Under the pieces are notes generated by a model that worked only from the letters and a program-made list of their open reading frames with translations, was not told the origin of the DNA and ran no database searches. Both the position numbers and the translations under genes were made by a program. From Pirellulaceae bacterium (GTDB lineage: Bacteria > Planctomycetota > Planctomycetia > Pirellulales > Pirellulaceae), in assembly GCA_019636375.1 (NCBI GenBank), contig JAHBXS010000001.1:1240001-1304000 (forward strand): 64,000 nt of DNA, read 5' to 3'. This document shows positions 51,502 to 59,642 of this stretch, piece by piece (within the stretch, counting starts at the first letter, position 1; each line of letters begins with the position of its first letter).

Positions 51502-51831
51502 CAGTTTTTCGAATGGCAACTGGTTGAACAACTTAGCTCCCTGGCCCCTGCCACTTTTCGAATTACCTCATTTCAGGCTGAGATTCTCAGGTCGGTTTAT
51601 TGAAGGATCAAGGCAAAATGGGAATTTGGCGTTAACTGGCTGAAGGTCCGAAGCGTTTAAATGCTAGCAAATCTCGGAAAATGTTAGACTTTAGGGGCTA
51701 AATAGTTTCTGTGGATTAAACTTCTTTTGCTGGAAAAGCCGATTCTGTTTGTTGTCCCGATGATTTCACGAGGAAGTCCGGGCGGTATTACGTCAACGCG
51801 AATGTTCGCAAATTTTCCAGGGAGGAATGGT

Positions 51832-52050
51832 ATGCGTCGGCTCATCGTCGCGACGCTTCTGGCAATCGCTCTTAGCAGCAACGTCGGATGCTTTCTGCCT
51901 ATTTATGAAGCTCACCCAGCAATCCGAGCGAGGCAATTGATCTACACCTCAGACAACTTGCGAGCAATGCGAGAGGAGTGGCATCGATTCTGGTTCCTGG
52001 ATATGCCGGACCACATGTCGCCAATCCGAACCCATGGCGGGATTATCTAG
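51832..52050 (+). CDS. Small lipoprotein, planctomycete type
   Basis: 72 residues from the ATG at 51832, with GGAGG six bases upstream. A lipobox (IALSSNVGC) closes a short leader. The mature part contains LIYTSDNLRAMREEWHRFWF and DMPDHMSPIRTHGGII, a motif I associate with planctomycete small lipoproteins of unknown role. No neighbour suggests a partner. A long upstream extension of the frame to 51727 is not supported. Confidence 0.7.
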   Translation: MRRLIVATLLAIALSSNVGCFLPIYEAHPAIRARQLIYTSDNLRAMREEWHRFWFLDMPDHMSPIRTHGGII

Positions 52051-52298
52051 TCGTCTCCTTTGTAAGGGTAGACTTTGGATAAACCGATCTACTTGAGGGA
52101 GCGCCCTATAGTAAGGCTCCTTCCGGCAAGGCGACTTCATAGACCAATTGGAACTGCGAGCTACATCGATTCAAGATGCGGCTCGTTTGTTCATGCGCTG
52201 TCGAGGATTTTTAACCAATGCGACGATTGACGAGCCAGGTAAGGTGACTTAAAGTCAATCGAAAAGAAGATTTAGACCGGAAAGGCGAGCGAAAATTT

Positions 52299-53264
52299 AT
52301 GAGAGTTGTGTCGGGAATCCAACCCACAGGCCGTCCGCATTGGGGAAATTACTTTGGCGCGATTCGGCAGTACATTCAACTGCAAGACGAAAAGCAAGCG
52401 TTTTATTTCATTGCCAACCTGCACGCCTTGACCTCAGTCCGCGATCCTCAGGTCATGTCCGATTACACTCTGAACGCCGCTATCGATTTACTGGCTTTGG
52501 GTTTAGACCCGCAACGAGCGGTCTTATTCGTACAATCGCACGTACCGGAAATCAGCGAATTGTGTTGGTTGCTCTTGTCTGGCACGAGCATGGGATTGTT
52601 GGAACGTTGTGTCTCTTACAAAGACAAGGTCGAAAAAGGATTGGCAACCGTCGCGGGTCTGTTTACTTATCCGGTCCTCCAAGCGGCCGATATCCTGGCC
52701 TACGATTCGGATGTCGTCCCCGTTGGTCAAGACCAAACCCAACATATTGAAGTTTGCCGTGACATCGCCCAAGCCTTCAATCATCAATTCGGCGAAGTCT
52801 TCGTCCTGCCCCGCGCTCAAGTGCTCGCCGACAGCGCCAAAGTCCCCGGCACCGATGGCGAGAAAATGTCCAAAAGCTATAACAACACCATCGAGATCTT
52901 CGAGTCTCCCAAAGAGATGCGCAAGAAGGTCATGCGAATCGCTACTGATTCGCGACCGATGGAGGAACCCAAGGAACCTGCTGACGATCACTTGTACCAA
53001 CTCTACAGCCTGTTTGTTGGCCCCGCCGAACGAGAAGCGATGGCTGCCAAATATCGCGCCGGCGGATTTGGTTACGGCGAAGTCAAAAAAGCGATTGCGG
53101 ATGCGGCAGAAACCTTTTTCGCCGAAGCCCATCGCCGCCGAGCCGAACTGGTTGCCGACCCCGATCAAGTCCGCGCCATTCTAGCCGACGGAGCCGCCAA
53201 GGCCCGCACGAAAGCCTCCGAAGTCCTCACACGCGCCCAAACCGCTTGCGGGATCAAGTTTTAA
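52299..53264 (+). CDS. trpS: Tryptophan-tRNA ligase
   Basis: 321 residues, the normal size for the bacterial enzyme. The class I HIGH region is [12 protein letters not shown] and the KMSKS loop is [10 protein letters not shown], with [19 protein letters not shown] between. It charges tRNA-Trp. AAGGCGAG lies before the ATG. The preceding 52051-52298 gap includes a perfect small palindrome, GACTTAAAGTC, of unknown meaning. Confidence 0.96.
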   Translation: MRVVSGIQPTGRPHWGNYFGAIRQYIQLQDEKQAFYFIANLHALTSVRDPQVMSDYTLNAAIDLLALGLDPQRAVLFVQSHVPEISELCWLLLSGTSMGLLERCVSYKDKVEKGLATVAGLFTYPVLQAADILAYDSDVVPVGQDQTQHIEVCRDIAQAFNHQFGEVFVLPRAQVLADSAKVPGTDGEKMSKSYNNTIEIFESPKEMRKKVMRIATDSRPMEEPKEPADDHLYQLYSLFVGPAEREAMAAKYRAGGFGYGEVKKAIADAAETFFAEAHRRRAELVADPDQVRAILADGAAKARTKASEVLTRAQTACGIKF

Positions 53265-53327
53265 CTCAAAGCTGACGGTGGAATCACCACAATTTTCTTA
53301 AGCACTCTCGCGGAAACAAATCCCTGA

Positions 53328-54122
53328 TCAACTTTCCCGGCGTTTGCGTAAGAGAACAACGACGGAGAAAAGGATCACCAAGGTACCACTACTCGGCTCC
53401 GGAACAGCCGTTGTAAATAGAATCAGCTTGGGCATCGGGACTTCAGGGGTTCCGGCACCCACATTGGTGTGTGCAAAAACCAATTCCGATGGCGGGATGC
53501 CCGGCGATTCGGGATGAATATCGACAAGCCGACCGCCTATAACGAACAATTCACTCAGTGCCGAATTCAGAGCCAAAATCCCTTCTGCTGTGAAATCAAT
53601 GCTCACGGTATAACCCTCCCAAGGCTCTTCGTCTTCAGGAGGGGTGATATCGACTTCGCCATAGATTGTTCCCGTTCCCAACGTGGCATACATCGCGGCG
53701 ATCATCGCTGGGGTGACAGAAGGCAATCCCAAAAACGCATCGTAAAACGTCCACGGCGGGGCAGCGGAACTGGTTATGCGAAACAACTCGGACGGATCCG
53801 GGCTGGAGTAGCCAGATTGAGGCATGAATAGTTCTAGCCTCGCCCCTATAATCGTCGAGTCGATATCAGCCAAATTGAATAAGAAAAAGTTTCGCCGTTG
53901 GTGGGGGGCAAAGCCTGGTGGGGAATAGTAACCGACGTTGTAATTTAGATGGTGCGCAAACAGGTAATGCTCCGGCGTAAGCTCGTTCGGTTCATAAATC
54001 ACACTGGTAATAACGGCATCTCTCTCGATGACAATGATGTCGGCCGTTGCCCGTTGTCCGAATTGAGGCAGCAAAAATACCAGACTTGTCGCTAGAAAAC
54101 CGATCAAATGCAACAATTTCAT
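53328..54122 (-). CDS. PEP-CTERM sorting domain protein
   Basis: 264 residues from the ATG at 54122 (KLLHLIGFLATSLVFLLPQF signal peptide); the frame runs further upstream into the repeat and intron but that is not coding. The mature part is beta-rich and Pro/Asp/Ser-rich. The C-terminus has the full PEP-CTERM pattern: VPEPSS, a hydrophobic helix (GTLVILFSVVVLL) and RKRRES. It should be sorted by an exosortase and exported or anchored to the cell surface. The function of the exported domain is unknown. Confidence 0.82.
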   Translation of the reverse strand: MKLLHLIGFLATSLVFLLPQFGQRATADIIVIERDAVITSVIYEPNELTPEHYLFAHHLNYNVGYYSPPGFAPHQRRNFFLFNLADIDSTIIGARLELFMPQSGYSSPDPSELFRITSSAAPPWTFYDAFLGLPSVTPAMIAAMYATLGTGTIYGEVDITPPEDEEPWEGYTVSIDFTAEGILALNSALSELFVIGGRLVDIHPESPGIPPSELVFAHTNVGAGTPEVPMPKLILFTTAVPEPSSGTLVILFSVVVLLRKRRES

Positions 54123-54192
54123 GATGGGCCTACCTATTTCAAGAACAACTCTTTGAAAAAAATTAGCAATCGTATTCGTTCTATTAATCGCC

Positions 54193-54215
54193 TTTTCACG
54201 GAGTGAAAAGCCACG
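54193..54215. repeat. Two-hairpin repeat, copy C, half next to the intron 3' end
   Basis: The minus strand reads CGTGG then CTTTTCACTCCGTGAAAAG, the second half of the repeat. Joined to the other half at 56229-56247 it recreates the intact unit seen at 4435 and 18746. Confidence 0.85.
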
Positions 54216-56228
54216 ATCGGGGTAGGGAGAGTCAACTGACTCCCCCTCCCGCCGAACCGTACGTGCGGTTTTCCCGCATACGGCTCTCCACTTGGTAGTT
54301 CTCGATAGTTTGGACGAACTGAGCATGAGCCTGCACCAGGCTGTAGAGCCCAAGCTCAGAGAAGTAGCGGTTTGGCCAGCGGCATGTACGAGGTTGTCGG
54401 TCGGGATTGGTGCGGTGGCGTTTCAGAAGGATTCGTCGCAGACGACTGCGGAGCCAACTGTCATAGTCACCGTAGACATTCCAGAAACAATGGCGAAAGT
54501 AGTGAAACCAGCCGCGCATCATCTGATTCAATTGCTTGACGATATCCTCAAGCGAATCGCCAGATGTGCGTGGAGTTAACTCGCGGACACGATCCATGAA
54601 TTTCTGTTGGCTTTTGGCTCGCGGAAACCGGAACCGGCCCCGAAATACATAACCCAGAAATGCAAAGCTTTGGTCGCGACTATCGACAATCTGGGTCTTG
54701 TCCGGATGCAGGGTCAAGCCTGCTTCGCGAACCCATTGCTGGACGACTGCCAAAGCTTGTTCCGCTTCAGCTTGCGTCTTGCAGAGGATCACGAAGTCAT
54801 CCGCATAGCGTACCATCTCATAGCCCTGTTCGGCCATGTGATGATCCAGCGGATTGAGATACAGGTTGGATAGCATCGGGGAGAGAACCGCGCCTTGCGG
54901 GACGCCCGTTTCCGGTGTCCAGCGGCTCAGTTCTGAAACCACTTCTTGATCGAGGTACATCTTGATCAGTCGCAGGACTGCATGATCCGAAACTTTCTGC
55001 TTCACCAACGCGAGCAGTCGGTCTTTGGGGATCGTATCGAAGTAGCCTTTCAAGTCGGCATCTACCACGAAGACGTTGCCCTCTTCGAGTAATTGCTCGA
55101 CGCAACGAAGTGCGCCATGACAGCCTCTGCCTCGGCGGAAGCCAAAGCTGCGAGGATGAAAGGTGTGATCAAAGATCGGTTCCAAGACATCCAGTAACGC
55201 GGTTTGAACCACTCGGTCGCGAACGGTAGGAATACCCAACGGGCGGGTTTCCTTCGTTCCCGGCTTGGGAATCTCCACCCGGCGTACAGGCTGCGGCCGA
55301 TAGGTTCCGGCTTTCAGTTCCTGTTGCAGTTTGGTGATCTCGGCCAGAAGTTCGTCGTCGAGTTGTTCTACCGTTTGTCGGTCTACTCCAGCGGCTCCTT
55401 GATTGGTAATGACCTTCGAGGCCGCCCATCTCAAGTTTCGCTCACTGAAGACTTTATCGTACAGCGTGTGCCATTTGCCTCCTCTCACTTTGTTTGCCAA
55501 AAGTGTCTTCAACATGCTTTCTGTCCAAACCATCGACGATGCCCATTGGTCAATGCTCAATGGTTCCGTAGCCGGAGTAGCCCCGAAAGGCACTGTGACT
55601 TGCGACGGTTTAAGGTCTTTGGATTGTTTGGTCATACTTGCATCTACCTTGCTGCCGCCCTTGGCTCCACCGCGTTTTGCTGCACGGCTTCACGGCTACT
55701 ATGGCGGCTCTGACTGCTGTTCCTGGTGCTTATCTTCTCGCTACATTGACGATCAGTCTTTTCGATACCAAGCTGCCTGTTCGTCGCACAGCTTGACCTG
55801 GAGTTGGTCGCCCAGTATCTCCGGCTGGGATTGATCACGAGAATCGACCCTGGCCAAGAACAGCTCTCCCTTCTTATCGCGTTTAACCTTCCTTCCATTC
55901 CGCACTCAACCACCGCATTGCCATTTCCAAACTTCAGCATCAGCGCGTTACTGCACCCAAAGTTCGTTCGCTGTGTCTATCCTGCGGAAAAGTCGATACA
56001 AAGGACTACAGGACGGTTCGTCGCACAGCGAAGGGTTCGGACTTTGCCAGCTTCCTCCCCGACAGGCTTGGCCGAATCAGTTTCACTTTCGTTACGGACT
56101 GGAATTTCTCCTCAGGTTGCTCCTCACCCTCCCTCGCGGGAACGCAATTACCACTTTCGAATACAGGGCGGTAACGTTACCCTGGTCAGGACTTTCACCC
56201 GACTGATTAAACGCCTTCAAAGGCGCAC
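54216..56228 (-). mobile_element. Complete group II intron, 2013 bases
   Basis: On the minus strand the intron begins with GTGCGCC at 56228, the standard GUGYG 5' end, and ends in AT at 54216-54217, a correct AY 3' end. Domain 5 is at 54254-54286 (GAGCCGTATGCGG...CCGCACGTACGGTTC with a short loop), followed by a domain 6-like stem. The reverse transcriptase/maturase ORF occupies the centre and runs through D5. Short EBS-like match ACGGCTA at 55692-55698 (plus strand) is complementary to the 5' exon end but lies late in the intron, so the EBS1 call is open. Insertion just after the hairpin GTTCACGGAGTGAAC is like class C introns. Confidence 0.92.
54232..55635 (-). CDS. ltrA: Group II intron reverse transcriptase/maturase
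   Basis: 467 residues. The reverse transcriptase domain has RPLGIPTVRDRVVQTAL, GFRRGRGCHGAL, DADLKGYFDTIPKDRL, GVPQGAVLSPMLSNLYL and RYADDFVILC (catalytic YADD). A maturase X/GIIM region follows (LEDIVKQLNQMMRGWFHYF and HRTNPDRQPRTCRWPNRYF). There is no HNH endonuclease domain at the end, which fits class C or related introns. The last residues RMRENRTYGSAGG are the translation of D5. It acts in splicing and reverse splicing of its own intron. The frame looks intact. Confidence 0.93.
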   Translation of the reverse strand: MTKQSKDLKPSQVTVPFGATPATEPLSIDQWASSMVWTESMLKTLLANKVRGGKWHTLYDKVFSERNLRWAASKVITNQGAAGVDRQTVEQLDDELLAEITKLQQELKAGTYRPQPVRRVEIPKPGTKETRPLGIPTVRDRVVQTALLDVLEPIFDHTFHPRSFGFRRGRGCHGALRCVEQLLEEGNVFVVDADLKGYFDTIPKDRLLALVKQKVSDHAVLRLIKMYLDQEVVSELSRWTPETGVPQGAVLSPMLSNLYLNPLDHHMAEQGYEMVRYADDFVILCKTQAEAEQALAVVQQWVREAGLTLHPDKTQIVDSRDQSFAFLGYVFRGRFRFPRAKSQQKFMDRVRELTPRTSGDSLEDIVKQLNQMMRGWFHYFRHCFWNVYGDYDSWLRSRLRRILLKRHRTNPDRQPRTCRWPNRYFSELGLYSLVQAHAQFVQTIENYQVESRMRENRTYGSAGGGVS

Positions 56229-56247
56229 TAGCCGTTCACTCCGTGAA
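56229..56247. repeat. Two-hairpin repeat, copy C, half next to the intron 5' end
   Basis: The minus strand reads GTTCACGGAGTGAACGGCTA directly before the intron GTGCGCC. The 15-base palindrome GTTCACGGAGTGAAC ends five bases from the splice site. Confidence 0.85.
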
Positions 56248-56478
56248 CCTGCGCCCCGTTGAACGTGCGAGCACTCTGTTCGACCGCAACCGGATAGCAA
56301 TCCACAATCACCGCCGACGATCACCGACGCTCTATCCAGAAAGCAAGAAAATTGCACGCCCTATGCAAAAGATTCTGGCATTTTTCTGGTAATTTGCGAA
56401 AATAGCCGTCAGGCGACAATTCCCTGACGGCTTGAAAAGTGCCTTGAGAAAGCTAACCCGCATTTCTCGTGAGCAAAA

Positions 56479-56528
56479 TACAAGCCCGCAGCGCAAGCTG
56501 TGGACCTATACAAGCCCGCAGCGCAAGC
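56479..56528. repeat. Direct repeat upstream of the ECF sigma gene
   Basis: A 20-base unit (TACAAGCCCGCAGCGCAAGC) is at 56479-56498 and again at 56509-56528, a 30-base period. It lies 32 bases before the sigma-factor ATG and might be a control site or a dispersed repeat. Nothing else is seen in 56248-56478. Confidence 0.7.
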
Positions 56529-56559
56529 AAGTAGACGTCTCAAAAGACGATGTACCACA

Positions 56560-57126
56560 ATGACCGATCCAAGTTCCGATCTCGATCAAATCCTCCAGGC
56601 GGTAGCCCAGGGAGACGATGCAGCCAACGAGCAGCTTTTTGCATTGGTATATAACCAGCTTCACGAGATCGCCGAACATTACATGCAGCGTGAGCGGGCC
56701 GGACATACGCTTCAACCCACCGCGTTAATCCACGAAGCGTGGCTCAAATTGGTCACGCCAAATTCAACCCGCCACTATCAGAACCAAGAGCATTTCGTAG
56801 CGACCGCAGCCGTCGTCATGCGGCAAATCTTGGTCAACCATGCCAAAGCCAGAAAGACACAAAAGCGCGGCGGCGACGTTCAGCGAAAACCGTTTCTCGA
56901 AATCGCCGACGAATTCGAAACCGCAGCCATCGATTTACTCGCGTTGGATGAAGCCCTGATCGACCTCGCGGAACTGGACCCGCAACAAGCCAAATTGGTC
57001 GAACTTCGTTTTTTCGGTGGGCTGTCGATTGCCGACGCGGCGAAGTCATTAGGCATTTCCCCTCGCACCGCCAATTACGAATGGGCTCATGCCCGCGCTT
57101 GGCTTCGCAGCCAACTCGAGGAGTGA
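56560..57126 (+). CDS. ECF sigma factor, TIGR02999-like
   Basis: 188 residues from the ATG at 56560. Region 2 is in LHEIAEHYMQRERAGHTLQP and LIHEAWLKL, and region 4 in LDPQQAKLVELRFFGGLSI with ADAAKSLGISPRTANYEW. This is the TIGR02999-type ECF family that in planctomycetes is often joined with a transmembrane Ser/Thr kinase. The kinase gene follows 6 bp after the stop. Signalling from the kinase to this sigma factor is inferred; no anti-sigma gene is present. Confidence 0.88.
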   Translation: MTDPSSDLDQILQAVAQGDDAANEQLFALVYNQLHEIAEHYMQRERAGHTLQPTALIHEAWLKLVTPNSTRHYQNQEHFVATAAVVMRQILVNHAKARKTQKRGGDVQRKPFLEIADEFETAAIDLLALDEALIDLAELDPQQAKLVELRFFGGLSIADAAKSLGISPRTANYEWAHARAWLRSQLEE

Positions 57127-57132
57127 CCGACA

Positions 57133-59352
57133 ATGGAACCCGCACGCTGGCGAACGATCAAATCGGTTTTCATGGCCGCGCTCGATTTGTCGCCTGATGA
57201 TCGAGGTGAATACTTACGCACGGCCTTGGCGGATCGCGCCGAGGACCAAGCCGAGGTATTGAAACTGCTGCAATCTGCCGATGGTCAGCAATCGTTCTTG
57301 GAATCGCCGCTCGGTCAGCCCCAAGCGTTTGATTCCGGTATGATCGGCAAGACGGTGGGCGAGTTTCGCATTGTGCGACTGATCGGCATGGGCGGCATGG
57401 GCGCGGTGTACGAAGCCGAACAAGCCCAGCCCAAACGCCGAGTCGCCGTCAAGCTGTTGCGACCTGGGCTGTTTTCGTCGGCGACGCTGCAAAGACTATC
57501 ACGCGAAGCGGCGATTTTAGGCCGCTTGCAACACCCGGGCATTGCTCAAGTTTATTCCGCCGGAACGATTCCGACTGAATATGGCCAACAACCGTGGTTC
57601 GCGATGGAGTATGTCGCGGGGGTTACGCTCAATGAGTTCACAACACAACATACGCTGGAAACCGCCGACAAGATCGAGTTGCTCGTGCGTTTGTGCGGTG
57701 CTGTCCAACACGCGCACGAACGTGGCGTCATTCACCGCGACTTGAAACCGGCCAACATCCTGCTCGTTTCACCTGGTGAAACCGGCACGTTACGATTGGA
57801 TGGCCAGACGCCTCAGATCAAAGTCCTCGATTTCGGAGTCGCTCGGGTGAGCGACGAAGATGGCCAAAAATCGCTCGCCACCATGACGGGCGAACTGGTC
57901 GGCACGCCCGGTTACATGAGCCCAGAACAATTGCTCGGAAATCCAGCGTTCATCGACGCGCGAGCCGATGTTTATGCACTGGGGGTGATCGGGTTCGAGT
58001 TGCTGGCCGGACAAGCTCCGTTTGAGCGCGGCTCAAAATCGATTGTCGAGTTCGCTCGCTTGGTTGAGCAGAACGAACCGAAACGATTGGGGCAATGCAA
58101 CAAAATTCTGCGAGGTGATTTAGAGGTCATCTTTAACAAAGCACTCGAACGCGACGTTGACCGACGGTATGCGAGCGTCGCCGAATTGGCTGGCGATTTG
58201 CATCGGTTTGCCACCCACCAACCGATTTTGGCACGTCCGCCATCGAGCGTCTATCGAACGCGAAAATTCCTTCGTCGTCATCGCTTTTTGGTCGGTGGAG
58301 TTGTTACGACTGTCTTGGCATTGCTGGCCGGGATCATTTTGGTGGCACGCGAGGCGCAACGAGCCAACGCGGCCGCTCGCGAGTCGGCTTATGAATCGTC
58401 CAAAGCCACCGCCATCAACAATTTCATCACCAACGATTTTCTGATGAAGTTTCTGGTGGCCGAGGCTCGCGGCGAGGAGAGCACTCGCGCGGCAATCCAG
58501 CACGTTGACCAAGCGGTTGCGAATATCGATCAGCAGTTCATCGGTCAACCGTCAGCCGAAGCTGCGGTACGAAACGAAATCGGCACGATTTACTATAACT
58601 TGCGCGCTTACGACAAAGCCGAACGGGAATACCTGCTGGCACGCCAACTGTGGGAATCGCAGCTTGGCTCAGATCACGCCGACACGCTCAAGACCCTGAA
58701 CAATCTAGGGCAAGCCTTGACAGGTCAAGGGCGGCACGAAGAAGCACAACATTTCTTTCAAATCGCACTCGCAGGACGGCGCAAAACACTGGGTCCAGAA
58801 CATCCGGCAACGATCGGTACCACGAACAATCTCGCGATGTGCCTGTTTTCTATTGGCCAGATTGATGAAGCGGAATCGATGCTGCGCGACGGACTGCGGC
58901 TGGCCACAGCGGATCGCACCGATATCCAAAAAGAACGAATGTCACTCCTGTCAAACTTGGGCACGGTGCTCATCCGCAAGAACGAGATCGACCAAGCGGC
59001 GGAAATGCACGAGACCGTCTATCGCGAATCGCTGCAAACGTTTGGATGGGATCACGTATTCACTTGGCAAGCCGCCACGCGCTACGCTCAAACTTTGCAT
59101 CGCGGCAGACGGGATGCTGAAGCCGAATTGATTTTGAACCAAGTGCTAACCAACGTCGAACGAATAGGCGAAACGCACGTCGAAGCGATCACCACCCGCC
59201 GCGTCTTGGCGCGTGTTCTCCAACGACTCAACCGCCCTCAAGAAGCGATCCAGCAACTGGAATTAGCTCGACAAGCTGCCCAACAAGCCCCCACCTCCAA
59301 CCCCGACCTGATCTCCCGAATCGAAAGAGAAATCATTGCTTTACAAAAATAA
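57133..59352 (+). CDS. Transmembrane Ser/Thr kinase with TPR domain
   Basis: 739 residues. The kinase domain (about 75-355) has IGMGGMGAVYEA, AVKLLR, HRDLKPANIL, DFGVA and GTPGYMSPEQ. A single helix (FLVGGVVTTVLALLAGIILV, about 382-402) is followed by a C-terminal TPR region (about 480-735) with several N-N-L-G/A-x-x-L repeats of the TPR_12 kind. The TPRs would be outside the cytoplasm and act as the sensor or binding part. The gene is coupled to the ECF sigma gene just upstream. Confidence 0.9.
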   Translation: MEPARWRTIKSVFMAALDLSPDDRGEYLRTALADRAEDQAEVLKLLQSADGQQSFLESPLGQPQAFDSGMIGKTVGEFRIVRLIGMGGMGAVYEAEQAQPKRRVAVKLLRPGLFSSATLQRLSREAAILGRLQHPGIAQVYSAGTIPTEYGQQPWFAMEYVAGVTLNEFTTQHTLETADKIELLVRLCGAVQHAHERGVIHRDLKPANILLVSPGETGTLRLDGQTPQIKVLDFGVARVSDEDGQKSLATMTGELVGTPGYMSPEQLLGNPAFIDARADVYALGVIGFELLAGQAPFERGSKSIVEFARLVEQNEPKRLGQCNKILRGDLEVIFNKALERDVDRRYASVAELAGDLHRFATHQPILARPPSSVYRTRKFLRRHRFLVGGVVTTVLALLAGIILVAREAQRANAAARESAYESSKATAINNFITNDFLMKFLVAEARGEESTRAAIQHVDQAVANIDQQFIGQPSAEAAVRNEIGTIYYNLRAYDKAEREYLLARQLWESQLGSDHADTLKTLNNLGQALTGQGRHEEAQHFFQIALAGRRKTLGPEHPATIGTTNNLAMCLFSIGQIDEAESMLRDGLRLATADRTDIQKERMSLLSNLGTVLIRKNEIDQAAEMHETVYRESLQTFGWDHVFTWQAATRYAQTLHRGRRDAEAELILNQVLTNVERIGETHVEAITTRRVLARVLQRLNRPQEAIQQLELARQAAQQAPTSNPDLISRIEREIIALQK

Positions 59353-59555
59353 TTCGGGTTAATAGACGTCAGTTTCCACAACAGATCAAGCTCGCGTCGT
59401 TCAACCTCCCTTCCGACAACCATTTCGGGCCTAAACGGTTCGCTCATAGTTTGCCAAATGTTGCATTTGAAGCCATGATTTGGCGAAGTATGCGATGCAG
59501 AGTATGTGTTTTGCCCTCCATCCCCAACCCTACTTTCAGGCATAAATCAAATGGC

Positions 59556-59604
59556 ACAAACTCAGCCAAATCGCAGTATTTTTGGCCGATTTGGCTGAGT
59601 TTGT
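59556..59604. other. Long inverted repeat between convergent genes
   Basis: A perfect 18-base inverted repeat (ACAAACTCAGCCAAATCG and its complement) with a 13-base loop. It lies between the kinase/TPR gene and the convergent 595-residue gene, and may be a bidirectional terminator, though the T-tracts are poor. Confidence 0.55.
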
Positions 59605-59642
59605 TTCGGGAGACTAGTGCGGTGCAAGGACGCTCTGTCTCG

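Noticed and set aside
51770..51790. RNase P-like string GAGGAAGTCCGGGC
   Set aside because: One A is missing from the conserved GAGGAAAGTCC motif, and the other conserved parts of RNase P RNA and the needed ~350 bases are not there; a lipoprotein gene follows at once.
53328..54353. Upstream extension of the PEP-CTERM gene to 54353
   Set aside because: The added 77 codons cover the dispersed repeat and the end of the group II intron; the signal peptide begins at the ATG at 54122.
55804..56262. Plus-strand ORFs inside the intron 5' region
   Set aside because: They are antisense to the folded intron RNA and have no protein-like features.
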